Of a stretch of 64,000 bases of DNA, positions 34,513-43,658 are shown in pieces (the first letter of the stretch is position 1; the number at the start of each line of letters is the position of its first letter). A program made the position numbers and the translations under genes. Location of the stretch: the NCBI GenBank assembly GCA_036257565.1, contig DATAFH010000160.1:33937-97936 (forward strand), given 5' to 3'. The stretch is from DASSUW01 sp036257565. GTDB taxonomy: Bacteria; Actinomycetota; Thermoleophilia; Solirubrobacterales; Solirubrobacteraceae. The notes below the pieces were generated by a model that saw only the letters and a list, made by a program, of their open reading frames with translations, did not search any database and was not told the DNA's origin.

Positions 34513-36315
34513 CTAGACGGGCGCAAGATCGACGCGGCCCCGCGGCGCGTCGACGCGCTCCACCCGCACGCGCACCGGGTCGCCGAGCCGGATCGCGTTG
34601 CCGCTCTCGGCGCCCACGAGCATCGTCTCGAGCTCGTTGAGCTCCCACCAGTCGCCGCGCAGGCGGCGCACCGGGAGCATGCCCTCGTGCCCGTCGCCGA
34701 ACGCGACGAAGGCGCCCGCCCCGATCACCCCGGTCACCTCGCCGTCGAACTCCGCCTCCCAGCCGCTCTCGAACAGCTCTGCCTCGAGCAGGAAGCAGCG
34801 GGCGACGGCGTCGGCGTCGCGCTCGATCTTCATGGCGTCGCGCTCGCGGTCCGAACACCACTCGGCGGCCGCCTCGAACTGCGAGGCGGCCGGCGGCGAC
34901 TCCCCTGCCCCGATCGCGCTCAGGAGCGAGCGGTGGCAGACGAGGTCGGGATAGCGCCGGATCGGCGACGTGAAGTGGCAGTACCGAGGCGAGCGCAGCC
35001 CCGCGTGGCCGACGTTGCGCGGCGAGTAGTGCGCCTGCTTGAGCGAGCGCAGGACGAGCGACGTGAACGCGATCCGGCCGTGGCCGCGCCGGCGCACCTC
35101 GGCCGAGACCACCCTTGCGATCTCGGCGACCGCGTCGCCCGCCTGCTGCGGCGTCATCGTCTCCGGAAGCGGCGGGGTCGGCACGTCGAGCGACGCCAGC
35201 TGCTCGGCCACGTACTGGACCCGAGCGGGGTCGGGCCGCTCGTGCACGCGGTAGAGCGCCGGGAGCTTGCGGGCCTCGAGCAGCGTCGCCACCGCCTCGT
35301 TGGCCGCGATCATCAGGTGCTCGATCACGCGGTGGGACTCCGTCTGCTCGCTCGGCATCAACGCCGTGACGTGGCCCTCGCCGGAGAAGGCGAACTCCGG
35401 CTCCTCGGAGTCGACCTCGAGCGCCCCCTTTGCCTCACGCGCCTCCTGCAGCGCGGCCGCCGCCCGGCGAGCCGCCGCAAGCGGCGCCGCCCACGGCTCC
35501 TCGGCCTCCATCCGGCCGGCGAAGATGTCGTCGACCTCCGGGTAGGTGAGCCGCCGGTCGGAGCGGATGATCGTCCGGTGAAACGCGGTCCGGCGCGGCG
35601 TCGCCCCCTCGAGGTCGAGCTCGACGGTGACCGCCAGGCGGTCCTGGTGCGGCACGAGCGAGCACGCCTGGTTCGACAGCGCCTCCGGCAGCATGGGCTC
35701 GACCAGGCCCGGCACGTAGACGGAGTTCGCCCGCCTGAAGGCCTCGCGGTCGACGTTCGAGCCCGGCCGCACATGCGCGGCCACGTCGGCGATGTGCACC
35801 CACACGCGCACCGCCCCGTCCTCCAGCACCTCGGCCGAGATCGCGTCGTCGAAGTCGCGTGCGGTCGGCGGGTCGATCGTGAAGGTCGGCAGCGCCCGAA
35901 GGTCGAGCCGCGGCACGTCCGCGACCCGCTCCGGCGCCTCGCGCGCCTCGCGCTCGACCAAGGGATCGAAGCGGCGGCGCAACCCGCGGTCGAGCATCAG
36001 CGCGTCGAGCACGTCGCGCGCGACGTCGGGCCGCCCGATCCGTCGCAGCGTCCGGCCGTGGCCGGCCCCGCGGCCGGTCGGAGCGACGAGCACGAGGTCG
36101 CCCGGCCGGGCCGGGCCCCCGCGATCCACGTTCATGCGCCGCCCGCGGTGGAAGAAGGGCACCGCGGTCAGGAAGCGGCCGCGCTTCTCGAGCACCGCGA
36201 CGATCGGCCCCGGCCGCGCCCCGTCCTCGAACCGCCGGCGATCGTCGGAGTCGCGCCCGCGTTCTTCAGAGGCCCGCCCCTTCCTCCCGCCCGCCTGCGC
36301 GTGCCGGTGCTTCAC
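34513..36315 (-). CDS. rnr: RNase R / RNB-domain exoribonuclease
   Basis: Processive 3'-5' exoribonuclease, 600 residues. The catalytic RNB domain begins near residue 150, with the acidic cluster FTIDPPTARDFDDAIS that binds the two magnesium ions. SYVPGLVEPMLPEALSNQACSLVP-like blocks follow (here SVYVPGLVEPMLPE), and SPIRRYPDLVCHR is near residue 470. An S1-like OB fold ends the protein. At about 140 residues, the N-terminal cold-shock region is shorter than in E. coli RNase R. RNase R degrades messages released by tmRNA in other bacteria, so its place before smpB makes sense. ATGA overlap with ctpA. Confidence 0.94.
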   Translation of the reverse strand: MKHRHAQAGGRKGRASEERGRDSDDRRRFEDGARPGPIVAVLEKRGRFLTAVPFFHRGRRMNVDRGGPARPGDLVLVAPTGRGAGHGRTLRRIGRPDVARDVLDALMLDRGLRRRFDPLVEREAREAPERVADVPRLDLRALPTFTIDPPTARDFDDAISAEVLEDGAVRVWVHIADVAAHVRPGSNVDREAFRRANSVYVPGLVEPMLPEALSNQACSLVPHQDRLAVTVELDLEGATPRRTAFHRTIIRSDRRLTYPEVDDIFAGRMEAEEPWAAPLAAARRAAAALQEAREAKGALEVDSEEPEFAFSGEGHVTALMPSEQTESHRVIEHLMIAANEAVATLLEARKLPALYRVHERPDPARVQYVAEQLASLDVPTPPLPETMTPQQAGDAVAEIARVVSAEVRRRGHGRIAFTSLVLRSLKQAHYSPRNVGHAGLRSPRYCHFTSPIRRYPDLVCHRSLLSAIGAGESPPAASQFEAAAEWCSDRERDAMKIERDADAVARCFLLEAELFESGWEAEFDGEVTGVIGAGAFVAFGDGHEGMLPVRRLRGDWWELNELETMLVGAESGNAIRLGDPVRVRVERVDAPRGRVDLAPV

Positions 36316-37484
36316 TCGACCTCGCGCACCGCTGCGGCGAGCGCCTCGTCGCGCGGCGTCTTCGGATCGTCCTCGGCCCGCACGTCCGGCGTCAGCCCCG
36401 AGCCGCGCGACGCGCCCTCGCCGCCGAGGTTGCGCCCGCTGGGCAGGAGGTACTCGCCCACCGTGATATCGAGCGCGCCGCCGTTCTGCAGCGGCTCGAT
36501 CTCCTGGAACACGCCCTTGCCGAACGTGCGCGTGCCGACCAGCTCCGCCCGATCGCGGTCCTGCAGCGCGCCGGCCACGATCTCGGACGCCGAGGCGCTG
36601 CGGTCGTTGACGAGCACCGCCACGGGGACGTCGGTGTCGATCGCGCCGCCCGTGGCCTCGTAGACGCGCTCGGGGCGCGACCGGCCGCGCGTGGAGACCA
36701 CCTTGCCGTCCGGGATGAAGACCGATGCCACCGCAACCGCCTCGTTCAACAGGCCGCCACCGTTGTCGCGCAGGTCCAGCACCACGCCGTCGGCGCCCCG
36801 CCCCAGCAACCGCTTGACCGCGCCGCCGACCTCGTCCCCGGCACCCGAGGTGAAGCTCGTCAGCCGCACGTGGGCCATGCCCTCCACGAGCTCGCCCTTC
36901 ACCACCGGGATCTCGACCTGGGCGCGCTCGAGGGTGAGCTCCCGCGTGCGGCCCTTGGACCGCACGGTGAGCTGCACCTCGCTGCCCGCCGGGCCCTTGA
37001 TCCGCGTCGTCGACTCCTCCGAGCTCGCGCCGGCGATCGACCGCCCGTTGACGTGCGTGATGATGTCGCCGGGGCGCAGGCCGCCGCGGTCGGCCGGCGA
37101 GCCGTCATACACGGTGAGCACGCGCAGCCCGCGCGGCACCTCCTCCACGGTCATCCCGACTCCCTCGAAGCGCCCCTCGGTCGCCTCCTGGAAGCTTTCG
37201 AAGTCACGTGGGGGGAAGTAGTGCGAGAAGCGGTCGTTCAGCGAGCGGACCGCCTCCTCGAGCGACGTGTTCAGCAGCCGCTCACGATCGACGGGGCGGT
37301 AGTAGTCGCGCGCCAGCGTGTCGAGCGCCTCCTCGTACACCTTGCCCTCGGTGTCGGCCACCAGCGTGTCCCGCACGGGCTCCGGCAGCGTCTCCGGGTG
37401 GCCGCCCAGCCAGATGCCGGCCACCAGCAGCAGGGGGAGGAGCAGGATCAGGAGGGGCCGGAGCGACCGGCGGCGGCGACGCAC
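36312..37484 (-). CDS. ctpA: S41 carboxyl-terminal processing protease
   Basis: Membrane-anchored serine protease of the CtpA/Prc family, 390 residues. One N-terminal helix (LLILLLPLLLVAGIWLGG) anchors it, and the rest lies outside the cell. A PDZ domain covers about residues 100-185 (SPADRGGLRPGDIITHVNG). The catalytic serine is in NDRSASASEIVAGAL and the lysine in GTRTFGKGVFQE four turns later. Substrates in this lineage are unknown; relatives tune wall hydrolases. GTG start, 14 bases after ftsX. Confidence 0.95.
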   Translation of the reverse strand: MRRRRRSLRPLLILLLPLLLVAGIWLGGHPETLPEPVRDTLVADTEGKVYEEALDTLARDYYRPVDRERLLNTSLEEAVRSLNDRFSHYFPPRDFESFQEATEGRFEGVGMTVEEVPRGLRVLTVYDGSPADRGGLRPGDIITHVNGRSIAGASSEESTTRIKGPAGSEVQLTVRSKGRTRELTLERAQVEIPVVKGELVEGMAHVRLTSFTSGAGDEVGGAVKRLLGRGADGVVLDLRDNGGGLLNEAVAVASVFIPDGKVVSTRGRSRPERVYEATGGAIDTDVPVAVLVNDRSASASEIVAGALQDRDRAELVGTRTFGKGVFQEIEPLQNGGALDITVGEYLLPSGRNLGGEGASRGSGLTPDVRAEDDPKTPRDEALAAAVREVE

Positions 37485-37498
37485 TCACATCACGGTAC

Positions 37499-38395
37499 TT
37501 ACACGCGCAGGAAGCGCCGCAGCGACAGGCCGGAGCCGGCCGCCGAGACCGCCACCGAGGCGCCCAGCAGCAGCGCCACGAGCAGCGGGAAGTTCATCGT
37601 GTCGGGCGCCGCGATCAGCTCGAACTCCTGGGCCAGGGGATCCACCACGGCGATCTTGACGACCGCGAGCAGCAGGACCGCGACGATCCCGCCCAGCGCT
37701 CCGACGAGCACGCCTTCGATCACGAACGGCCAGCGGATGAACCAGTCCGTCGCGCCCACGAGCTTCATCACCTCGACCTCGCGCCGCCGCGCATAGAGCG
37801 ACAGCCGGATCGTGTTGGCGATCAGCAGCACGGAGGCGATGACGAGCAGGCCGGCGAGCAGCGCCATCGTGAGCTTCACGACGCGCGTGACGGAGAGGAT
37901 CTTGTTCGTGTCCTCCTCGCGGTTGCGCACGTCGTCGATCGCCTCGTCGACGGGCGTGCGGCCGCCCGCGGGCGAGACCGGGGTCAGCGCGTTGCGCAGC
38001 TTGGCGATGTTGTCCGGCCGGTCCGGCGTGACGCGGAACGTGTCCGGCAGCGGGTTGGCGCCGAGCAGGTCGTAGGCCTCCGGGTTGCGCCGGCGCTCCT
38101 CGCGGTAGGCCTGCTCCTTCGACAGGTACTCGACCCGGCCCACGTACGGCACCTGGGTCTCGAGCAGGTTGCGGACGCGAGCCACGTCCTTGTCGTTGGC
38201 GCTCGTCTTGAGGTACACGTCGGCGATCACGCGGCCCCGCACCTCGTTCGCCGCGCCCGTGGTGGCCTGTACGACGGGGATGAAGACGCCGAGGATGAGC
38301 ACGGTGACGAGCACCGTGGCCATGGCCGCGAAGGAGGGCACCGCGTTGCGCCGCAGCGCCCGGAACGCCTCGCGCAGGAAGAAGCCGAGCCTCAC
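37499..38395 (-). CDS. ftsX: cell division ABC transporter permease FtsX
   Basis: Integral membrane partner of FtsE, 298 residues with four helices. One helix lies near the N-terminus (SFAAMATVLVTVLILGVFIPV), then an external loop of about 130 residues that in other bacteria activates a wall hydrolase, then three helices in the last 120 residues. LYARRREVEVMKLVGATDWFIRWPFVIEG is the conserved cytoplasmic block before the last helices. The GTG start overlaps the ftsE stop by four bases. The hydrolase partner cannot be identified in the window. Confidence 0.95.
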   Translation of the reverse strand: MRLGFFLREAFRALRRNAVPSFAAMATVLVTVLILGVFIPVVQATTGAANEVRGRVIADVYLKTSANDKDVARVRNLLETQVPYVGRVEYLSKEQAYREERRRNPEAYDLLGANPLPDTFRVTPDRPDNIAKLRNALTPVSPAGGRTPVDEAIDDVRNREEDTNKILSVTRVVKLTMALLAGLLVIASVLLIANTIRLSLYARRREVEVMKLVGATDWFIRWPFVIEGVLVGALGGIVAVLLLAVVKIAVVDPLAQEFELIAAPDTMNFPLLVALLLGASVAVSAAGSGLSLRRFLRV

Positions 38396-39189
38396 GCGTC
38401 GTCCCCGCGCAGCCGCAGCGCGAACTCGCCGGTGCTCTCACGCGCCGAGTACGCGCCGGCCCGCTCGTCGCGCACCAGGCGGCCGGCCGACAGCTCGATC
38501 ACGCGCCGCCGCATCCGGTCCACCATGTCGACGTCGTGGGTGGCGACCACGACGGTCGTGCCGGTCTTGTTGATCCGGTAGAGCAGCTGCATGATCCCGA
38601 TCGAGGTCTCGGGGTCGAGGTTGCCCGTCGGCTCGTCGGCCAGCAGGAGCGGCGGATGGTTGACGAACGCCCGCGCGACGGAGACCCGCTGCTGCTCGCC
38701 GCCCGACAGCTGGTCGGGGTGGCTGTGGAGCTTGAGCGAGAGCCCGGTGAGCCGCAGGATGTCCGGCACCTTGTCGCGGATGTCGCGCCGGCTGCCGCCC
38801 GTGACCTGGAGCGCGTAGGCGACGTTCTCGTACACCGTCCGGTTCGGGAGCAGCTTGTAGTCCTGGAACACGACGCCCAGGTTGCGGCGGTAGTACGGCA
38901 CCCTGCGCCGCGAGATCTTCGCCAGGTCGCGGCCCGCGACGTGGATCGTGCCGGCCGTGGGCTCGGTCTCCTTGATCAGCAGGCGCATCGTCGTCGACTT
39001 GCCGGAGCCCGACGCGCCGACGAGGAAGACGAACTCGCCCGGCTGGACGGCGAACGAGACGCTTTCGAGCCCGACGTCGCCGCTCGGATAGCGCTTGGAG
39101 ACGTTCTCGAACTCGATGACGACAGGGCGCCGCGGCCCCGCAGCGGGACGGGCGGTGCGCTCCCTCGCGTGTCGCTCGGTGGCAGCCAT
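38392..39189 (-). CDS. ftsE: cell division ATP-binding protein FtsE
   Basis: ABC ATPase that drives FtsX, 265 residues. Walker A is GASGSGKST, the signature LSGGEQQR, Walker B LLLADEPTGNLD, and the switch histidine is in ATHDVDMV. YYRRNLGVVFQDYKLLPNRTVYENV is typical of FtsE. An extra N-terminal tail of about 25 residues and a C-terminal tail of about 35 residues extend the core. The real start is the ATG at 39189; a very long open frame continues to 41355 but is antisense to the M16 peptidase and 5'-nucleotidase. Confidence 0.96.
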   Translation of the reverse strand: MAATERHARERTARPAAGPRRPVVIEFENVSKRYPSGDVGLESVSFAVQPGEFVFLVGASGSGKSTTMRLLIKETEPTAGTIHVAGRDLAKISRRRVPYYRRNLGVVFQDYKLLPNRTVYENVAYALQVTGGSRRDIRDKVPDILRLTGLSLKLHSHPDQLSGGEQQRVSVARAFVNHPPLLLADEPTGNLDPETSIGIMQLLYRINKTGTTVVVATHDVDMVDRMRRRVIELSAGRLVRDERAGAYSARESTGEFALRLRGDDA

Positions 39190-39294
39190 CGGCAGCACAG
39201 GGTATTTCGCCCGCCTGCGGCGCGCCCCTGCATGCAATTTCGTGTGCGGCTCACTCGCACTCGCAAGCTCGCGCGAGCGCCTTAGCATGGGGGA

Positions 39295-40548
39295 ATGGCT
39301 CGCATCGAAACGTCGACGATCCCCTCCGGCCTGCCGATCCACCGCATCGAGCTGCCCGGCACGCGGGCGACCACCGTCCTCGTCGCCTTCGATGCGGGAG
39401 CGCGGACCGAGCACCGCGAGGAGAACGGCATGGCGCACTTCCTCGAGCATCTGGTGTTCAAGGGCGGCCAGAAGTACGACCACTACCGCAAGGTCAACGA
39501 GACCGCCGAGCGGATGGGCGCGGTGCTCAACGCCTACACGTCGCACGACCTGGTGGCGTTCCACCTCACCTGCCGTGCGGAGGTGGTGAGCGAGGCGATC
39601 GACCTGCTGACGGACTTCGTGGGCCGCCCGCGGATCGACGCCGACGAGCTCGATCGCGAGCGGGGCGTGGTGATCCAGGAGATCGCGCGCTCCGACGACC
39701 AGCCGTCGGCCGTGGCCGAGAAGCTGATCGACCGCGCCGCCTTCGGCGACCATCCGCTCGGACGCCCGGTGCTTGGGCCCGCCGAGCACCTGCGGACGTT
39801 CAGCCGCGAGGACATCCTCGCCTTCCGCGCGCGCCAGTGGGCGGGCTCGCGGGGCGGCGCGTTCCTGGTCGGCAACCTCGAGCACCTGCCCGAGGACAAC
39901 GACCTGGCGGAGGCGTTCGGCCGCTTCCCGTCGATCTCCGCGAACGGCCGCAGCGAGCCGGCCCCGCCGTTCGCGCCCCAGACGCTGGTCGAGCACCGCA
40001 GCTCCAACCAGTCGCACCTGCGGATCTCCTACCGCCCGTCGATCGACCCCCGCGACCCCGCCGACCGCGCGGCGCTCGGCGTCTTCTCCACGCTGCTCGG
40101 CGGCTCGATGGGCTCGCGCCTGTTCGACGAGATCCGCGAGCAGCGCGGGCTCGCCTACTCCGTCTACTCGGTCGACCACTCGTTCGCCGACGTGCCGATC
40201 CTCCAGCTCTCCGCCGGCCTCGACTCGAGCAAGTGCGTCGAGGCGTTCGGGCGCATGGGCGAGATCGTCGACGAGCTCCGGGGCGACGGACCGAACGAGG
40301 AGGAGTTCGAGCGCGCGCGGGCCTACGCCGCCGGCCGCCGCGTCCTCGCCTTCGAGAACACGAACGCGGTGGCGCGCTACTCGGCCTCCCAGTCCGTGGT
40401 CTTCGGCGGCAGCATCGACCCCGACGAGGCGATCGAGGCGCTCGACCGCACGACGTTCGACCAGGTCGCAGAGGTCGCGCGCGGCATCTCCGAGGACGCC
40501 TCGGTGGCGGTCGTCGGGCCGCACGAGATCGAGGAGTTCACGGCCTAG
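39295..40548 (+). CDS. M16-family zinc peptidase
   Basis: A 417-residue processing-peptidase-like protein (pitrilysin family). The inverted zinc motif HFLEH lies near residue 48 in NGMAHFLEHLVFKGG, and the downstream glutamate ligand is in the expected helix around residue 125. The C-terminal half is the non-catalytic domain with the LLGGSMGSRLFDEIREQRGLAYSV signature. Only one peptidase gene is present, so it likely works as a homodimer. Divergent from ftsE. Confidence 0.93.
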   Translation: MARIETSTIPSGLPIHRIELPGTRATTVLVAFDAGARTEHREENGMAHFLEHLVFKGGQKYDHYRKVNETAERMGAVLNAYTSHDLVAFHLTCRAEVVSEAIDLLTDFVGRPRIDADELDRERGVVIQEIARSDDQPSAVAEKLIDRAAFGDHPLGRPVLGPAEHLRTFSREDILAFRARQWAGSRGGAFLVGNLEHLPEDNDLAEAFGRFPSISANGRSEPAPPFAPQTLVEHRSSNQSHLRISYRPSIDPRDPADRAALGVFSTLLGGSMGSRLFDEIREQRGLAYSVYSVDHSFADVPILQLSAGLDSSKCVEAFGRMGEIVDELRGDGPNEEEFERARAYAAGRRVLAFENTNAVARYSASQSVVFGGSIDPDEAIEALDRTTFDQVAEVARGISEDASVAVVGPHEIEEFTA

Positions 40549-40590
40549 CCGCAACCTCGGGCGCTCAGGGTTGTTCCGTTGCGGGAGGCA

Positions 40591-42288
40591 ATGGACCGGA
40601 ACGTCGACCGCAACCGCTGGCTGCTCGCCGCCGTCCTCGCGGCGCTGACGCTCGCCGCGCCCGCCGCCGCGCAGGAGCGCGACGACAAGCCGCCCAAGCC
40701 GCTCAAGCCGGTGCGCGTGCAGCTGCTCGGGATCAACGACTTCCACGGGCACCTGCAGTCGACGACCCCGGGCACGATCGTTCGCCGCCCCGACGAGCGC
40801 TTCCCGGCCGGCGGCATCGAGTACCTCGCGACGCACGTCCGAACGCTGCGAGAGCGCGCCCGGTACACGTTCACGGTCGCCTCCGGCGACCTCGTGGGCG
40901 CCAGCCCGTTGCTCTCCTCCCTCTTCCACGACGAGCCGACGATCGAGGCGATGAACGCGCTCGGGCTCGACGTCGCGGCGGTCGGCAACCACGAGTTCGA
41001 CGAGGGCGTGATGGAGCTGCGTCGCCTCAAGCGCGGCGGCTGCCATCCGATCGACGGCTGCGCCGACGGCACGCCGTACGAGGGCGCCGACTTCCCGTTC
41101 CTGGCCGCCAACGTGCTCAGGCGCGGGAAGCCCAGGCCGATCTTCCCGCCCTACGCCATCCGCGAGATCGGGCCGGTCAAGATCGGCTTCATCGGCCTCA
41201 CGCTCGAGGGCACGCCCGACCTCATCTCCCCGGACTTCTCCCGCTACCTGACCTTCCGCGACGAGGCCCGCACGATCAACCGCTACGCGCGCGAGCTCAA
41301 GCGCCGCGGCGTGCGGGCGATCGTCGTCCTCCTGCACGAGGGCGGTTTCACGCACGGCGTGGGCGGCCTGAACTCCTGTCCCGGCATCTCAGGACCCGTG
41401 CGGAAGATCGTCCGTCGTACGACGCGCGACATCGACGCTTTCCTCACCGGGCACAGCCACCAGGTCTACAACTGCACGATGTGGGGACGGCGAGTGACCA
41501 GCGCGGCGTCCTACGGCCGGCTGCTCACGCGCCTGCAGCTCCAGCTCGACCGGCGCACCGGCGAGGTGGAGCACATCCGCTCGCGCAACTGGGTCATCGG
41601 CCAGTGGGTGCCGCCGGCGCCGGACATGACGGGGCTGATCGCTCGCTACCGGACGTTCGCCGCGCCGTTGGGCGACCGCGTAATCGGCCGGCTCGCCGGC
41701 TCGGCGTCGCGCTACCGCGACGATTCCGACGAGAGCCGCATGGGCAACCTCGTCGCCGACGCCCAGCAGGAGGCCGCGGGCAGCGACGCGGCGTTCATCC
41801 GCCCGGGCCAGGTGCGCGCGGGGCTCGCCGCCGGCCGCGTGAGCTTCGCGAGCGCGTTCATGACCCAGCCGTTCGGGACGTCGATCGTGTCGATGACGCT
41901 CACCGGCGCGCAGGTCCTCAACCTGCTCAAGGAGCAGTGGTGCGAGCGGTCCAAGCGCCGGGAGATCCTTCAGGTGTCGGGCGACGTGAGCTACACGTGG
42001 AGCGCCTCGGCCGGGCGGGCGATCCGGGGCAAGCCCTGCGCGACCTCGCCGAACCCGGTGACGAACCTGACGATCGGCGGCGAACCGGTCGACCCGGCGC
42101 GCGCGTACCGGATCACCGTCAATTCGGCCATGGCCGGCCGCACGGACGCCTACCCGACGCTCGCGCAGGGCACTGCCCGGAGCGGCGGCCCGCAGGACAT
42201 CGAGGCACTCGAGGGGCACCTCGAGCCGTCGGTCACCGGGGCTCCGCAGGCGCCGCCCGAGACGGACCGCCTCGAGCGCGTCCCTTGA
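40591..42288 (+). CDS. secreted 5'-nucleotidase (UshA-like)
   Basis: Exported metallophosphoesterase, about 565 residues. A signal peptide (RNRWLLAAVLAALTLAAPAAAQ) is followed by the phosphoesterase domain with LLGINDFHGHLQ, VASGDLVGASP, VGNHEFDEG and FLTGHSHQVYN. The C-terminal nucleotide-binding domain covers about residues 355-540 (NLVADAQQEA, then SFASAFMTQPFGTSIV). It probably releases nucleosides from external nucleotides. The ATG at 40591 has GGGAGG only two bases away; a TTG at 40579 is the alternative. Confidence 0.92.
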   Translation: MDRNVDRNRWLLAAVLAALTLAAPAAAQERDDKPPKPLKPVRVQLLGINDFHGHLQSTTPGTIVRRPDERFPAGGIEYLATHVRTLRERARYTFTVASGDLVGASPLLSSLFHDEPTIEAMNALGLDVAAVGNHEFDEGVMELRRLKRGGCHPIDGCADGTPYEGADFPFLAANVLRRGKPRPIFPPYAIREIGPVKIGFIGLTLEGTPDLISPDFSRYLTFRDEARTINRYARELKRRGVRAIVVLLHEGGFTHGVGGLNSCPGISGPVRKIVRRTTRDIDAFLTGHSHQVYNCTMWGRRVTSAASYGRLLTRLQLQLDRRTGEVEHIRSRNWVIGQWVPPAPDMTGLIARYRTFAAPLGDRVIGRLAGSASRYRDDSDESRMGNLVADAQQEAAGSDAAFIRPGQVRAGLAAGRVSFASAFMTQPFGTSIVSMTLTGAQVLNLLKEQWCERSKRREILQVSGDVSYTWSASAGRAIRGKPCATSPNPVTNLTIGGEPVDPARAYRITVNSAMAGRTDAYPTLAQGTARSGGPQDIEALEGHLEPSVTGAPQAPPETDRLERVP

Positions 42289-42324
42289 CCATGTGACGGC
42301 TCGTTTGCCACGATCCGTGGCCGA

Positions 42325-42684
42325 GTGTCCCCGCCTGAGCTCAACCACCGCGAGCTCGAGCGCTACGTCGAGCGGGTCACCGACCGCTGGCCGATCCAGC
42401 GAGCCCTGCTCGGCGGCGCCCGTGTCGCGGATCTGCGAGGCGCCGGGCCGCAGCGCGAGCGCGGCCCGGAGTTCGTCGTCGTGCTCGTCTCCGAGTTCTT
42501 CGACGGCGTGCCCTGGCTCGAGCGCGTGTACGTGTGCGGAAGCCTGTGGGACGCCTACGAGATGGGCGCCCAGGCCGACGTGCACTGCTACACGCCCTCC
42601 GAGTTCGAGCGCCGGCGGGAGCAGCTCCCGCTCGTCCGCGAGGCGGCCGAGCGAGGCCTGGAGCTGCTGCCGGAACCCGCCTAG
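42325..42684 (+). CDS. small protein, possibly nucleotidyltransferase-fold
   Basis: A 119-residue protein that I do not recognise with certainty. The middle, EFVVVLVSEFFDG, and the later GAQADVHCYTPSEFERR recall the strand pattern of minimal nucleotidyltransferases (a D-x-hydrophobic strand and a late VDVxxYTPEEFER). The GSxxxG and DxD catalytic elements are missing, so it may be inactive or only fold-related. GTG start. The last four bases overlap the convergent nadA gene. Confidence 0.55.
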   Translation: MSPPELNHRELERYVERVTDRWPIQRALLGGARVADLRGAGPQRERGPEFVVVLVSEFFDGVPWLERVYVCGSLWDAYEMGAQADVHCYTPSEFERRREQLPLVREAAERGLELLPEPA

Positions 42685-43658
42685 CCGATATTGACCATGC
42701 GCTCGATGGGCAGGCGCGCCCGGTCCGCGATCGCCTCGGACACCTTGACCTGCGGCGCCATCTCGCGCAGCGCGTCACGCAGCTTGGGCAGCGTGATCAT
42801 CTTCATGAAGCGGCAGCTCGCCGCCTCGTTGGCGGCCACGAAGTCGACGTCGGGGCGGGCCTCGCGCAGCGGGTGCAGCATGCCGGTCTCGGTTGCCACG
42901 ATCGCCGTCGCGCCGGCCGGCGCCGCGCTCGCGTAGCCGAGCATCCCGCCGGTCGAGAGCATGTGGACCCCGGCGGGGTCGACGTCGCCGGCGGCCACGT
43001 ACTCCATGACCGACGTCGAGCAGCCGCACTCCGGGTGGATGAGGAAGTCGGCCCCGGGATGCGCCTCGCGCATCGCCGAGATGTCGGACGGCCGGATGCC
43101 GGCGTGCACGTGGCACTCGCCGTCCCACACGCGCATCTTGCGGCCGGTCATCTTCTCGACGTAGGCGCCGAGGAACATGTCCGGGCCGAACAGGATCTTG
43201 GTGTCCTCGCCGTGCTCGCGGTAGATGTGCTCGACGACCTTGACGGCGTTCGAGGAGGTCACGCAGTAGTCGGTCTCCGCCTTCACGTCGGCCGTCGTGT
43301 TGACGTACATGACCGTGATCGCGCCGGGATTGGCGGCCTTCCAGGCGCGCAGCTGCGTCGCGGTGATCGAGTCGGCCAGCGAGCAGCCGGCGTCGGGGTC
43401 CGGGAGCAGCACGGTCTTCTCGGGCGACAGGATCGAGGCCGTCTCGGCCATGAAGTGCACGCCGCAGAAGGCGATCACCTCGGCGCCGGTGCGGGCCGCC
43501 TGCTGCGAGAGCCCCAGCGAGTCGCCGACGAAATCGGCCACGTCCTGGACCTCCGGCAGCTGGGAGTTGTGGGCGAGGATCACCGCCCCGCGCTCCTCGG
43601 CGAGCGCGCGCACCTCGGCCTGCAGGGCCGGGATGTTGTCGAGCGAGAGCAGGGTCAT
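42681..43658 (-). CDS. nadA: quinolinate synthase
   Basis: Iron-sulfur enzyme that condenses iminoaspartate with dihydroxyacetone phosphate to give quinolinate in NAD synthesis. It is 325 residues. The three cluster cysteines are in FCGVHFMAE (near residue 85), HPECGCS (near 210) and ASCRFMKM (near 290). AHNSQLPEVQDVADFVGDS near the N-terminus matches the family YYQ-type motif with changes. It is coupled to nadC (ATGA overlap). nadB, the usual iminoaspartate source, is not in the window. Confidence 0.96.
   Translation of the reverse strand: MTLLSLDNIPALQAEVRALAEERGAVILAHNSQLPEVQDVADFVGDSLGLSQQAARTGAEVIAFCGVHFMAETASILSPEKTVLLPDPDAGCSLADSITATQLRAWKAANPGAITVMYVNTTADVKAETDYCVTSSNAVKVVEHIYREHGEDTKILFGPDMFLGAYVEKMTGRKMRVWDGECHVHAGIRPSDISAMREAHPGADFLIHPECGCSTSVMEYVAAGDVDPAGVHMLSTGGMLGYASAAPAGATAIVATETGMLHPLREARPDVDFVAANEAASCRFMKMITLPKLRDALREMAPQVKVSEAIADRARLPIERMVNIG

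Noticed and set aside
38392..41355. A 987-codon open frame on the minus strand
   Set aside because: Only the first-described 265 codons of ftsE (38392-39189) are real. The remainder is antisense to the M16 peptidase and 5'-nucleotidase and has an Arg/Val/Leu composition typical of GC-rich shadow frames.
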